Shown here in pieces: positions 1-10,503 of a stretch of 64,000 bases of DNA (position 1 is its first letter; each line of letters begins with the position of its first letter). The stretch is from Thinopyrum elongatum (taxonomy: Eukaryota; Streptophyta; Magnoliopsida; Poales; Poaceae). Where the stretch lies: assembly GCA_011799875.1 (NCBI GenBank), contig CM022303.1, positions 545,493,368 to 545,557,367 on the forward strand, in the 5' to 3' direction. The notes under the pieces were generated by a model. The model saw only the letters and a list, made by a program, of their open reading frames with translations. It had not been told where the DNA came from and made no database searches. A program made the position numbers and the translations under genes.

Positions 1-1935
1 AAGTGAAGTCGAGCTGGGCACGGTGTTACCAGCGCAACAGGCACATTCGTGACTCTGTCTATCAAATGTTTTCTCTGTCGAGACGTTCCTTTGTTGTGGG
101 GACAGACGTGAAGTTGTAGGAGGCACGTTTTCAAGCAAATGACGCACGGTGTCCTGACGTGAGGGTGCAAGAAGCGTTGACGGTCCTATTTTATGGAGAG
201 GCTGTGACTATCCCTATTAAGCAGAGTGACTTTGGTGGGTATCTGTGCTTTGGTATTACACAAAGTCAGGTTCGTGCGTCTTTCTGTTTGAAATTATTCT
301 GGTGACTCGTTTCCTCGGAGAGGCATGGACATGAATCCGGTGGAGGCATGTTTTAGTATTATGCAGAGTGACATTCGTGCCTGCGCAATGTTACTAGCCC
401 AACAAGCACATTGCTTCCTTCCTTGTTAGAGGCAGAGGCACGCTTTTCAAAAAATAACGCACAATGCCCTGACATTAAGGTGAAAGAGGCGTTGACGTGA
501 CTATTTTAAGCACAGTGACGTTCGTGGCTTTTTGTGTTGCAGATCTTTCGGCTTACATGCGTTGACATGACTATTAGGTAGAGTCACGTCCGTGCATCTT
601 TGTGTTCCAAGTGATTCCGCTGACTCGTTCACTTGGAGATGCAGCGACGTGCAGCCCACGGAGGCACGTTTTCCTATTATTCAGAGTCACATTCGTGCCT
701 GCTTGTGTTACAGGCGTTTTCACTGACGAGTCATGTTGGAGACACATTTTTGAAGCAAGGCAGTCATGGTCGAGCTTTTGTCTACTAGCTTGCTTCAATC
801 TTCCAGTCGCGTGGAGCCCATGGAGGCATGGTTTGGTATTATGTAGAGTCACGTTGTGTGTCTTTGTGTTCGTATTGATTCTGTTGATTCGTTCACAAGG
901 AGAGGCACGGACGCGTAGCCCAAGGAGAAGAGGCATGATTTTGTATTACGCAGGGTCACGTTCGTGCGTTTTGTGTTCACAATGATTCCGCTGACTCGTT
1001 CACTTGGAAAGCCACAGACGTGAAGCCCAAGGAGGCATGATTTGGTATTATGTAGAATCACATTGTGTGTATTTGTGTTCGAATTGATTCTGTTGACTCG
1101 TTCACAAGGAGAGGCACGGACGTGCAACCCAAGGAGAAGAAGCATGATTTTGTATTACGCAGAGTCACGTTCGTGCATTTTGTGTTCACAATGATTCCGC
1201 TGACTCGTTCACTTGGAGAGCCACAGACGTGAAGCCCAAGGAGGCTTGGTTTGGTATTATGTAGAGTCACGTTGTGTGTCTTTGTGTTCGAATTGATTCC
1301 ATTGACTCGTTCACAAGGAGAGGCACGAACGTGCAGCCCAAGGAGAAGAGGCATGATTTTGTATTACGCAGAGTCATGTTCGTCCATTTTGTGTTCACAA
1401 TGATTTCGCTGACTCGTTCACTTGGAGAGCCACGGACGTGAAGCCCTCGGAGGCATGGTTTGGTATTAAGTAGAGTCACGTTCGTGCGTTTTTGTGTTCC
1501 CAGTGATTCCGCTGACTCGTTCACTTCGAGAGGCGCAGCCGTGAAACCCACGAAGGCATCGTTTTGTATTATGTAGAGTCAGGTTCGTGCGTCTTTGTGT
1601 TCCCAATGATTCCGCTGACCCCGTTCACTTGGAGAGGTGTGGTTTGGTCTTACGCAGAGTCACATACGTGCGTTTTGTGTTCCCAATGATTCCAGTGACC
1701 CGTTCACCTGGAGAGGCACGGACGTGCGGCCAACGAAGGAACTGTTTGGTATTACGCAGATTCACGTTCGTGCGTCTTTGTGTTCCGAATGATTCCACTG
1801 ACGGGTTCACTTGGAGAGTCACGGTCGTGCGTGCCAGGGAGGCATGGTTTGGTATTAGGGAGAATGTTTGTGGCTACATGTGTTACAGACGTTTTCACTG
1901 ACGAGTCACCTTGAGACGCGTGGAAGTGAATTCGC
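1..1935. repeat. Degenerate tandem array, 103/107-bp monomers in 209-bp dimers
   Basis: The phrase 'tgactcgttcac' recurs at about 992, 1094, 1201, 1303, 1410, 1513, 1616, 1696 and 1799. The spacing alternates between 102-103 and 107 bases, so two monomer types form a dimer of about 209 bp; one monomer (1616-1696) is shortened to 80 bp. Each unit carries 'gagtcacgttcgtgcgt', 'gtgttcccaatgattccgctgact' split over two lines of text, 'gagaggcacggacgtgaagcc' variants and 'ggaggcatggtttggtatta'. Positions 1-580 hold the same words in a more scrambled order. Long open frames here on both strands are by-products of the repeat period (209 bases is not a multiple of three, so frames drift) and are not called as genes. 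Confidence 0.85.
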
Positions 1936-2656
1936 AGATGTAGTAAGATTTTGACATAAATATCATTTTAAAACAAAAAATGGGACAATAATATGGCAGA
2001 AAATAGGAGGAATTTGATAGTAACTTCTGTGGAATACAGACAGATGCAGATAGTAAGTTTACTTTGAGAGTCACGAACTTACCTGCAAAGAAGGCACGTT
2101 CGTGAAGTGAAGCACAAACATGCCTATGTGGGCCAAATGTTTTCAGTGAGACGAGTTAACTGTGCTTGAAATGTCTTCTGCCGAATATATACGGACGATT
2201 AGGAAGAAGTTGAGTGGTCGTAGTGTGGACAAACGCACGGGGAGATGAAAGGAGAGTACTAGTGTTTTCTAGGCGTGCAGAGTTCGAGGTATTTAAGAGA
2301 GATTGTGAGAATTCGAGGTGTCGGTTACTCCGTTTGACCGTCTGACCGCTGTGCATATGTTATAAAGGTACCTACTCATGGAACACTCCATGTTTCTACT
2401 CATCCACAATTCTCCAGAGACATGCACCTCTTTCTTGCTGGTAGCTCCTTACGTGTGCCATGGCCGGTAAGAGGGGTTCTGGGTGGACAAATAACCAGGC
2501 AGCAAGGACCAAAGCCACGTAAACAAGAGAGGGTGCCGCCGCTATGCGGTAGCGGTGGCAGGGATGTCCTGCCCCGTTGCCCAGGTCTCGAACGATGTCT
2601 CACGTGTAGGTGATTGCTCTCACAAGTGCATTCACCATTGAGATGATCTCAGCGAG
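1936..2656. other. Gene-free spacer between the tandem array and the coiled-coil pseudogene
   Basis: A/T-richer sequence with a few more of the 'gaggcacg' words near 2080-2110. Short open frames at 2400-2613 on both strands show no recognisable domain and overlap each other, so no gene is called. It directly precedes the ATG at 2657 and may contain the old promoter, but I see no convincing TATA box. Confidence 0.4.
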
Positions 2657-3070
2657 ATGGCAGTATCGAAGTCCTTAGCCAGCGACGACGTGCTCGATGA
2701 GCTAATGAAGCAGCGGGAGTTCATCGCTCGCTTGCAAAAGTTGCTGTAGTAGAGCGATGCCTCAGTGGAGAAGTCCACTGGTCTCATCTTTCGAGCTGTG
2801 GGTGAGAATGAGAAGCTTGCCAACGAGCTCGACCAGAAGGAGCAGGAGGCCGCCCGCTGGAAGAAACTGTATGAGGAGAGCATTGCGTTGGTGGAGAAGC
2901 TGAAAGGCGTTGCGGGGGAACTTATGGATGAGAAGGCAAAGCTCCTCGTCAAGTACAAGTGCCTGGTGGAGGATTCCTTTGCTGTTGTCATGGAAGGTCA
3001 AGAGGCGACAAAGAAGGAGATTGAGGAAATCCGCGCCCAGCAACTCATCAAGAAGGTTGCTGGAGTGTAG
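2657..3070 (+). pseudogene. Coiled-coil protein pseudogene, interrupted by two tandem stop codons
   Basis: An ATG at 2657 opens a frame beginning MAVSKSLASDDVLDELMK. After 30 codons it reaches TAG TAG (2747-2752) and then continues in the same frame to a TAG at 3068-3070. Downstream of the stops the protein is a charged heptad-type coiled coil (for example ENEKLANELDQKEQEAARW and EKLKGVAGELMDEKAKLL). No enzymatic motif is visible. The composition resembles the C-terminal coiled-coil halves of grass GRF zinc-finger proteins, and a GRF pseudogene lies 2.3 kb downstream, but I cannot show homology. The coding phase and charge pattern persist on both sides of the stops, so this looks like a once longer gene with nonsense mutations. 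An alternative is translation from a later start. Confidence 0.55.
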
Positions 3071-3388
3071 GTAGAGAGCAGGGAGCGGATCGTTTTTCCG
3101 CATCTTCCTTCTTCTTTAGTCATCTTCTCTTGCCCTTGTTTCTTCCTTGCGTTGCCGCGTGTGGCCTTTTATATTGTCATGAATTTGTAAGGCATTTATG
3201 TGTTGCATTGTCGTCGTGTTATTTCATTTGTAGGTAAATGTAGATGAGTAGGCTCAAAGCATGGGTGTCGCGTGTTAGCGTAGGTGCGACGCGGTGTGAA
3301 GCCGCGAGAGGCACCTGGGTGTGAGTAGAAACACGGTTGTGCGGCCATCAGAGGCACTGTGTAAGGCCCCGGCAAGCATGTTTGTGTG

Positions 3389-3775
3389 ACCATGGTGCCT
3401 TTATCAAAATGTTTTTGTGACTGATTCGTTTATATTCATGGACGAACGGTCGCTACGTCCAGTAGAGTGATGGTCGACCGTCCGTGTCACAATTGTTTTC
3501 TTGGTATATAATTTCAAGTCACATGCACGTGCGTCTTTGTGGTCCAAATGATTCCGCTGGCTCATTCACTTGGATAGGCACGGACGTGAAGCCTATGGAG
3601 GAACGTTTTTCTATTAGGCGGAGTCATGTTAGTGTGTGGGTGTGTTTACAGACATTTTCTCTGACAGACGAGCCACTGTCAGAGGCATGGAAGTGAAGCC
3701 ATGCGGGCCACGATTTTAGTAGTACAAGAGGCACTTTATCTAAGCTGGCATTCCTCCCTTGTTAGGCGCACAGTC
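3389..3775. repeat. First copy of a 586-bp-spaced tandem duplication
   Basis: The stretch starting 'tatcaaaatgtttttgtg' at 3402 recurs at 3988. Similarity then extends through the 'gacgaacg' phrase, the 'atataatttcaag' phrase, the 'ccaaatgattccgctg' phrase and 'ttgttaggcgcacag' (about 3762 and 4339). The period is 586 bp. It is built from the same dispersed words as the tandem array at the left end of the window. No gene is supported inside it. Confidence 0.8.
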
Positions 3776-3974
3776 GCGTGGCTGTAGAAGGCACATTTTT
3801 CAAGCAAAGAACGCATGTCACGATGCCCCGACATGAAGGTGAAAGCATGGTTGTGCGTCTGTAGTGACACGGCGTGAAGCCTCGAGAGGCACCTAGGTGT
3901 GGCCTGTAGAGTAGAAGCACGGTTATGCGACCACCAGAGGCACTGGGTAAGGCCCCTGGAAGCACGTTTGTGTG

Positions 3975-4355
3975 ACCGTGGTGCGTTTATCAAAATGTTT
4001 TTGTGACTGATTCATTTATATTCATAGACGAACGATCGCACGTCCAGCAGAGGGACAGTCCACCGTCCGTGTCACAATTGTTATCCTGGTATATAATTTC
4101 AAGCCACATGCACGTGCGTCTTTGTGGTCCAAATGATTCCGCTGACTCATTCCCTTGGATAGGCACGGAAGTGAAGCCTATGGAGGCACATTTTCCTGTT
4201 AGGCAGAGTCACGTTAGTGTGTGGGTGTGTTACAGACGTTTTCTCTGACGAGCCACTGTCAGACGCATGGAAGTGAAGCCATGCGGGCCACGGTTTTAGT
4301 AGTACAAGAGGCACTTTATCTGAGCGGGCATTCCTCCCTTGTTAGGCGCACAGCC
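3975..4355. repeat. Second copy of the 586-bp-spaced tandem duplication
   Basis: Matches 3389-3775 with scattered substitutions, for example 'ttcatttatattcatag' against 'ttcgtttatattcatgg'. The sequence between the copies (3776-3974) is more of the 'agaggcac' and 'aagcacgtttgtg' word family. Confidence 0.8.
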
Positions 4356-4446
4356 ATGAGGTGTGTCTTTGTGTTCCAAATGATTTTGTTGACTTGTTCA
4401 CAAGTAGCGGCACGGACATGAATCCCGAGGAGGCATGGTTTGGGGT

Positions 4447-4690
4447 GTTGGAGAAGGAAATTGAGGAAATCCGCGCCCAACAAACCCAGGGAGAAGGTCG
4501 TTGGGGAGTAGCCAGAGAGCAGCGGGCAGATTGTTTTTTTGTGTGTCTTCCTTCTTATTTTGCCCCCGCATGTTGGTTTGCGTCTTCCTTTGCGTGTCGA
4601 CTTTTATATTGTCATGAGTTGCATTGTCATCGTGTTATTTCGTTTCTAGGTAAATGTAGCTGAGTAACGTCAAAGCACAGATGTCATCTA
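4447..4690 (+). pseudogene. Partial copy of the 3' end of the coiled-coil pseudogene
   Basis: The bases encoding the EIEEIRAQQ end of the gene at 2657-3070 recur at about 4456-4485 ('aaattgaggaaatccgcg'). They are followed by a recognisable copy of its downstream sequence: 'gagagcag', 'cttccttctt', 'cttttatattgtcatga', 'gttgcattgtc' and 'gtgttattt', ending 'ggtaaatgtag' near 4660. The source is 3010-3260. Only the tail was duplicated, so this is a fragment with no independent function. A short frame runs through it to 4663 but has no start context. Confidence 0.75.
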
Positions 4691-5240
4691 TTAGCGTAGA
4701 ATCATCGTTGTGCAACCTCCAGAGGCACGTGGGTTTGGCCTCTAGCGTATAAGCACGGTTGTGCGGCCTCCAGAGGTACGTCGTAAAGCATCGAGAGGCA
4801 CCTTGGTGCAGCCTCCAGAGGCACTTCGTAAAGCCTCGAGAAGCACGGTTATTCCAAATGTTTTCATTGGCATGTTCTCTCAGAGAGTTACGAACATGGT
4901 GCTACGATATGCACAGACGTGACGTAGGGATGTGAAGTCGTGCCTGTGCATTTCAAATGTTTACAGTTCCACGCTTTTACTGTGAGAGGCATGAATTTAT
5001 TAGCACTAGAGACAAGTTCATGCCTCTAGGAGGCATGGTCTTGAAAGCATGGATGGCATGTTTTCTGGGAAAAAGAGGGCAGGCAGTGGAGAGGAGATGA
5101 ATGCAGCTAGAATACGAGGCGTCTCCTCCAGTTGTTGTGTGAACGCTCGCGCGGCGCTGCTCCGGAAACCCAACGGTTGGTCGGTGTCTCCTCGTATTAG
5201 GTTGTGAACACCACATGGCGTCGCTCCGGAAACCCAATGG
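4691..5240. repeat. Dispersed 'agaggcac/aagcacggttgtgcggcc' words; GC-rich promoter-side flank
   Basis: Positions 4700-4860 contain four or five reiterations of 'cctccagaggcac' and 'aaagcctcgagaggcac'-like words. From 5110 to 5250 two imperfect copies of 'gctccggaaacccaa' (about 5159 and 5224), each near 'gtgtctcctc', form a short direct repeat about 65 bp apart just upstream of the GRF gene TATA box. No gene is supported. Confidence 0.55.
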
Positions 5241-5301
5241 TCCGACTAGTGTCTCCTCTGGTGACGCCGCTCTGGCTCGTCGCCCGAGGCAAAGCTCTGG
5301 C

Positions 5302-5309
5302 TATTTAAA
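5302..5309 (+). promoter_or_regulatory. Candidate TATA box of the GRF zinc-finger pseudogene
   Basis: 'tatttaaa' sits about 100 bases upstream of the ATG at 5405, in a GC-rich flank. That spacing would give a leader of about 70 bases. The following pyrimidine-rich leader (5335-5385, 'cctcttcctccctttgtctg') is typical of plant 5' untranslated regions. The assignment rests on sequence and spacing only. Confidence 0.5.
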
Positions 5310-5987
5310 CCGAACGGAGTCGTCAACCCCTAGCCACATCCTCTTCCTCCCTTTGTCTGCCGCTAGGCCATCCATTCCTCTTGCTGTTCCTGACCCGCTC
5401 CGTCATGGCTGGGCAGAAGGAGACTACTCCGGAGCGCCGTGTCCAGACGCGGGAGGAGATCCGGGCTGGCGAAGGTTCCCCATCTGTAAGTTGATCCTGC
5501 TTCTGCTTCATTTGTTTTTTCTCTCTTCCAGCTATCTAATTTAGTTGTGAATTATTATGGTCAGCTTCCTCCTAATATGATGGGTGTGTGTCTTCCAGAT
5601 ACTGAATTACAGTCAATTGGAGCTAGGGTTAGGCTGTGTCGCGATCTTGAACAGAAGTCCCCTACCGTAGAATTGGGGAGCAGTTGGGGCCAAGAAAGAA
5701 GAAGGGAATGGTGAGCGGGGCGGCGACGGGAAGTGCTAAGAGGCCTTGTGGTGACGCGGAGGCCTTACGGGCTGGCGACGGCTCAAACCAGTTGACTCAT
5801 CTTGGAGGCGAACAAACTGTTAGCTCCATGTTAATTAATCTCAATAAGTTGCTCGATCAGATGGATGCCTTGGTTTCAAGGCCGAAGGTTGACAAAATGT
5901 TGTGGGGGTAGGGGGGTGGTGGGTCTGGCGAGTAGGTGGAATCTTTGGTCGAGCCAGACCATGTCAAAGTCCCTCGCTTTCATTCCC

Positions 5988-5994
5988 GCTCTCG

Positions 5995-6029
<35 letters not shown>

Positions 6030-6037
6030 TCTCTTTC
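5988..6037 (+). repeat. CT microsatellite inside the GRF pseudogene
   Basis: A run of about 45 bases made almost only of CT, with single interruptions (one TG and one CG). The frame before it encodes an Arg/Ser-rich stretch (PRFHSRSRS). The usable frame after it (HEFDDAYDAASAHIL) is different, so repeat length change may have caused or masked a frameshift. Confidence 0.85.
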
Positions 6038-6613
6038 CTCATGAATTCGACGACGCCTACGATGCCGCATCTGCTCACATCCTCCGTGCCATGTCAACAC
6101 CAAAGATCGGAGAAGAAAGAAGGAAGGAAGGCTTGAACTTCCTTGAGCTGGATTTTGATTTCTATGTAGGTGATTTCCTGCTACATACGGAGTGTTGAAA
6201 TGGGGTTTTGTTTTCCCAACAAAAGATCTGAGCTCTAAACATTCATGTGTCCTTGTAGCAGAACCCTGATACCATTAAAGACTGGGATTTTTGTGGTAAA
6301 GAGGTCTACCGTCCTCTGTATTGCGTTCTCCGCGATACCAAGCCTCTTAGGTGTGTGGCCTTTGAAGGAAGTGACACGGGAAGGAGGTTCTATGGTTGTG
6401 CTGTGAAAGTTAGTCACTTTCTAAAATCCGTGCTACTTTCTTGTTGAATCAATCTGGTTGGATATAGGACATGTAGTCTCCAAAGAAGACTGATCACTTC
6501 TTGTGTTTTGCGGTTGATTGTAGGAAATATTGTGTAGTCCTTTTAGTTTACATTAAAGTTAAAGATCACTACTTATTATACCTAGCTCTCTATAATTAGT
6601 TAGTCATAGATTG

Positions 6614-6697
6614 TATTCCCTCTGTAAAGAAATATAAGAGTGTTTAGATCACTTCTTTTGTGATCTAAACACTCTCATGTTTGTTTACAGAGGGAGT
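6614..6697. mobile_element. Stowaway MITE, about 84 bp, in the GRF gene intron
   Basis: Terminal inverted repeats 'ccctctgtaaagaaa' and 'gtttacagagggag' flank an almost fully palindromic interior ('gtgtttagatcact' against 'gtgatctaaacac'). This is the classic short Tc1/mariner-derived Stowaway structure common in Triticeae introns. It lies between the GRF exon (ends 6409) and the coiled-coil exon (begins about 7020). It has no coding capacity and would be moved in trans. Confidence 0.9.
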
Positions 6698-7494
6698 TCT
6701 GTTTAATGGTCAGTATATTCTTAAAAAAACTCTCTAAATAAGTTGGCTGCAAAGGTAGCTCCATATTAATTGAAGCTGGCTTAAAAGAAACTAAGTACAA
6801 TTTTGAAATAACTCCACGAATAGGAGAAGCACGGCAGGGTGGGCGAAGTACATAATTAGTGATGCAGATACCTAACCATTGACGTGACACATTACATAAG
6901 CACAGTACATAGTTAGTTGAATGAGGTTATAAACCAAGTATATGTCAACTTTATTATATCCCAGAGCTTGAGCAGTATATTAATAGTTTCTGTTCACATT
7001 TGTTCCTTTTGTTCGCAGAGAGGCGTGAACTGTGGAGTCGTCGAATGGGTGACCACCCATGGCCTATCATTATGCAGAGGTGCCTACTCAAGCTCTGGGA
7101 GATGTTGCATGAGAGCAATGATGATAGGCAAGCACAGAATGAAGAGATAAGTAGGCTTAAAATGGAGAATGAACAAGTGAACCTTAAGTTCAAGAATCTT
7201 GTTGTAGTTGTGGAAAGAACTAATGTAACTACCATGGAGATTGACAGGCAGAAGAAGCAGATGGGTATCATTGATAAAAACGTCAGGCGCATTCAGAAGT
7301 CTCTCACAGATGCCATTCAGAGTCTTAAGGACGAGAGGGGTGAGATTAAGCTGGAAAAGGATTTTCTGAAGGAGGAGGTGCATATGCTGAAGGAGAATAG
7401 GAAGAAGATGCAAAGCGTCATCTATGATCTCTTGGGGCAAGGGTTTGCGAACACTGATGAGTTCCTGATGATCAAGGCAATCCTCGAAGAATGA

Positions 7495-8545
7495 TCATTA
7501 ACAATTGTCTTCTGTTGAAATGTTGGGAGGAATACTCGTCTAGTATAAGTTTATGCTTGGACATGGTTATTTGGCTAAAGGCATCTTATTTTTTGCAATC
7601 TTTCAAAGGGTGTGTGTGTCTATGCACATGTGATATTGATCTCCTAAATATTTTATTTTCAAAGACACGTGCTGCTAGTGAGGCGCGTCCAGCAATCTTT
7701 CGGCTCGGACAGTTCCACAAGACATGGGTTACTATGGTCTAGCAAGGCACATCCCTCACTTTGGCGCGCATGGGGAACCATGCCTCTGCTAACTTGGCAC
7801 TGAGTTGTCAAACTTGCAGAATAGGCACGGTTCTATGTGAAGCAGGAGCACCGCACTACCGCTGACACACATAGAATCTAGAATCTACAGAGGCATGCTT
7901 ACTCCTGAAGCCGGCACATGTCTGTGCCTCCGTGACTCGAATGTTTGTAATCAGAGATAAACTCGTTCACAGCCATGCGTTTCCATGACAAGCACGTACC
8001 AATTTGCACAAAAGCATGGTCGTGAGTCTACAACACGGCGTACGTTTCTAGATCCATCGTGCCTCTCGGCGCTCCAAAATTTCCCACGATCATGTTCAGT
8101 GGGAGAGGCAAGATCGTGAGGTCGCTTGAACCACGGTTTCACATTAAGCAGAGTCACGGCCATGCGTGTGTGTGCACAGAGGCAGTGCCATCCGGTCACT
8201 ACAGACGCACCGGTTTACATGCACTAGATGCACGTTCATTGCAGAAGAGGCACGACCCTGCCTCTTTTGTTCCAAATGTTTTTGTCCCCTGGGTCACTTA
8301 ACAGAGAGCCACACGTTCATTCGGGGATTTCCGCACACAAATGTTGTAGCACCAAGATAAAATGACATAAAACTAGAATGATTGATTTTAGTACATGTGA
8401 GCTGCCTCGTAGCTGCATACCACGAAAACATTGTTATAACAAGCTTACAAAATGGTGCAAAAGGTGAATGGATTGTTTGGACATGTCTAGACAGAACCCA
8501 GTCTCAGAAGGGCGCGACAACATCTAACTGTATTAGCTTGAACAA
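7495..8545. repeat. Intergenic; 'gaggcacgg' words and F-box gene 1 downstream flank
   Basis: 7660-8330 is built from the dispersed words 'aggcacgg', 'gtcgtgagt', 'ggcacgaccctgcctc' and 'ccaaatgtttttg'. Short open frames on both strands here are not supported as genes. From about 8340 ('atgttgtagcaccaagat') the sequence matches the regions just downstream of F-box genes 2 (11400) and 3 (26409), so it is the duplicated 3' flank or 3' untranslated region of gene 1. Confidence 0.6.
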
Positions 8546-10503
8546 CTAACTCCAGCCCTGTTTCCAGCAGTCACAAGTGAACGGATCTGTCAAATCCAGG
8601 TATTCAACACTCCTGTGTTTCAAATCCAAACACGCATGATTGCAACATGCTGATAATTTAAGGTGGGCACTTTTAGAAGCCTTATTCTCCCACTGGAACA
8701 ACTTCTGTTGTTGGTCGTAAAATTCTTGCGCGAAGTTTGAGGGGAAGCGAAACTTAATCCCGATGGCCTCTAGCTCCGTTGCAGTCAGAATAAAGAACCT
8801 CACAAATTCAATGTTCTTCCCGCTGCTTTCATAATCTTCCAACATTATTGTCTTCAAATGAATGCCGTGTCCTTTGAGAAACGCCCGGTGCTTGCGACGC
8901 CAAATATTTCTTGCACCATCAGCAACGAAGCCTCCCTGAAAACGCAAAAAAATTGAAAAATACTTAAGGTCTATAGAAAGAGAAAATGAACAATAAATTC
9001 TATCACCTCCGTCCCAAAATAGTTCAACGTACATTTGTCTAGTTATGGATGTATATAATACAAAAACATGCCCAGATACAGATGGATCCATTACAGACAA
9101 AAGTAAGACAAGCTATTTGAGGCGGAGGAAGTACTGCACTATGCATGGTATGGGCTTCCATTGTGCATGAGAATCATCACCTCGACAAACAACTTCTCCA
9201 GGTTTGGAACGCATTGCATCAAGTGAACGACAAGGTCCACTTTATAAGACATGATGAAAAGCAATGTCTTGACAGATTGCCACATTGTAGTTAGGCTGAC
9301 CGATGCCACGTCCTTAACGAAGCATAGAAAAAAATGTAATATTAATACAACAAAGGTTGGATGACATGAAACTCGTTTCATCGAGGAAATGCAGCTAAGT
9401 GTATTGTGAAAAGTTAGTACCATGAGGCCTGTGGAGTCAAGCGAGATCAAGAGTTTACCCAAGATCTCCAGTTTAGGTGCAGAGACGATGGATACCTCCA
9501 TGTTATTGCTCTGAATATCATGAATCAACCGTTGAAGTGAGGGGACATCCTCGATGATGAGTTTTCCTTTCTCACCACGGATGCTGATGCTTACAAGGTT
9601 AGGCGAGTTTATTCTGATGCAATGCCTTTCTCTATTGCAAACAAGCAGTAGGCACTCGAGTGCAGGGCAACTAGAGTGGATTATGCTTTCCAACGAGAAG
9701 TCTGATATATCAACCTCAATAAGCAAAAGTCTCTTGACCAGTGGTAGTTCAAGCGCCCGTACATAATGGTCTGGTATCTGGCAACACGCGAAGCTGACAG
9801 TGTGCAGAGAACAGGAAAACCGAAACATGGACGTCGGTAGTGACGGCGTAGATGAAGATCATGTGTGTGGTAGTTTGACCATTTGTTTCATGAATCGTGG
9901 GAACAGGTAGTCAAACTCAAGCACCTGGAGATTGTTCAATCTGGAGGATTCAAGCCAGGCGTCGATGGTGGAGGGTCTGCACTGGAGGTAACACGCCAGT
10001 ATGCACACGCAGTGAACTACGCCCTCATGGCCGGAGAGGATGGACTCTGGAAGGTACAAATCATCATCAGGAACAGTTTTTCCATGATGCCAAGTTCTGA
10101 TGTATTGTATGCGAACAAGATCCTCGCTATAGGCGGAGGTCCTACTGATGATCTCGATATGAACTGTTTCTAGGGCGTTAAAAAGACGAGCGACAGGGAC
10201 CTCACGGCAGCCCAGATTCAAAGGAGTGGTGCGCCAAAGAGGGCGCCATCGGGTTGAGAGGATTTGAGTGCGAATGCCCTCCTTAGTGGGGAGACAGGAG
10301 ATGATCTCACCGAGGATGGCGTCCGGGAGGTCGCTGATGCCGTCCGGACCAGACTCCTCTTCGTGCTCCTCGGAACCAGTGGGCGGACCCCCGCCGCTTC
10401 CGACCGCTACCGCCAAACCCCGAGAGGAGGGCGTCACCGATGGCGCAAGCCTCGCCCTCTTGGTGCTCGGGGCACCGGAGTGGATCTCCATCTCCGTCTC
10501 CAT
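8546..10503 (-). pseudogene. F-box/FBD-LRR gene 1 with one in-frame stop
   Basis: The start is the ATG at 10503-10501, aligned with METEMEI/METRMEI in the paralogs. The F-box follows a Pro/Gly-rich head: [20 protein letters not shown] at about residues 56-75, then RWRPLW. An LRR-like region follows ([43 protein letters not shown]). A TGA at 9861-9859 sits where gene 2 has sense codons (PHEIASS), and the same frame stays open on both sides. Exon 1 ends at a GTACTA donor (9421). Exon 2 is about 9312-9181 (SVKTLL...LEKLFVE). Exon 3 (8935-8546) is an FBD domain (IHLKTIMLEDY, NIEFVRFFIL, YLDLTDPFTC). Such proteins are substrate receptors of SCF ubiquitin ligases; partners are unknown. The single stop could be read as a two-part transcript, but a pseudogene is more likely. 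Confidence 0.85.
9005..9134. mobile_element. Stowaway-like MITE in the last intron of F-box gene 1
   Basis: Ends 'cctccgtcccaaaatag' and 'ctatttgaggcggagga' form imperfect inverted repeats of the CTCCCTCCGTCCC type and are about 130 bp apart. It lies between exon 2 and exon 3. Elements of the same design sit at the same intron position in genes 3 and 4 but not in gene 2. Confidence 0.75.

Larger units (their letters stand above)
5405..7494 (+). pseudogene. GRF-type zinc finger plus coiled-coil protein, multi-exon pseudogene
   Basis: Exon 1 runs from ATG 5405 to about 5485, ending before GTAAGT. A second coding block (about 5559-5911) reads well but needs a one-base shift near 5684. A third block (5936-6170) contains the CT microsatellite, with the open frame differing on its two sides. 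The clearest exon is 6261-6409: after an acceptor TAG/CAG it reads WDFCGKEVYRPLYC, then LRCVAFEG and GRRFYGCAVK, which gives the Cys-x-Cys-Cys and GRRFY..C pattern of a GRF zinc finger. It stops at a GTTAGT donor. The last exon (from about 7020) starts GVNCGVVEWV, the usual continuation in this family. One base appears missing near 7050, and the frame then continues HPWPIIMQRCLLKLWEM and a long charged coiled coil to the TGA at 7492-7494. GRF fingers bind nucleic acid; the cellular role of the plant family is not known to me. Two or more frame breaks make it a likely pseudogene. The early exons could belong to a separate gene. Confidence 0.6.

Noticed and set aside
574..1901. Several open frames of about 95-127 codons on both strands with similar proteins
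   Set aside because: They are translations of the tandem repeat; the same words are read on both strands, with no domain or codon bias.
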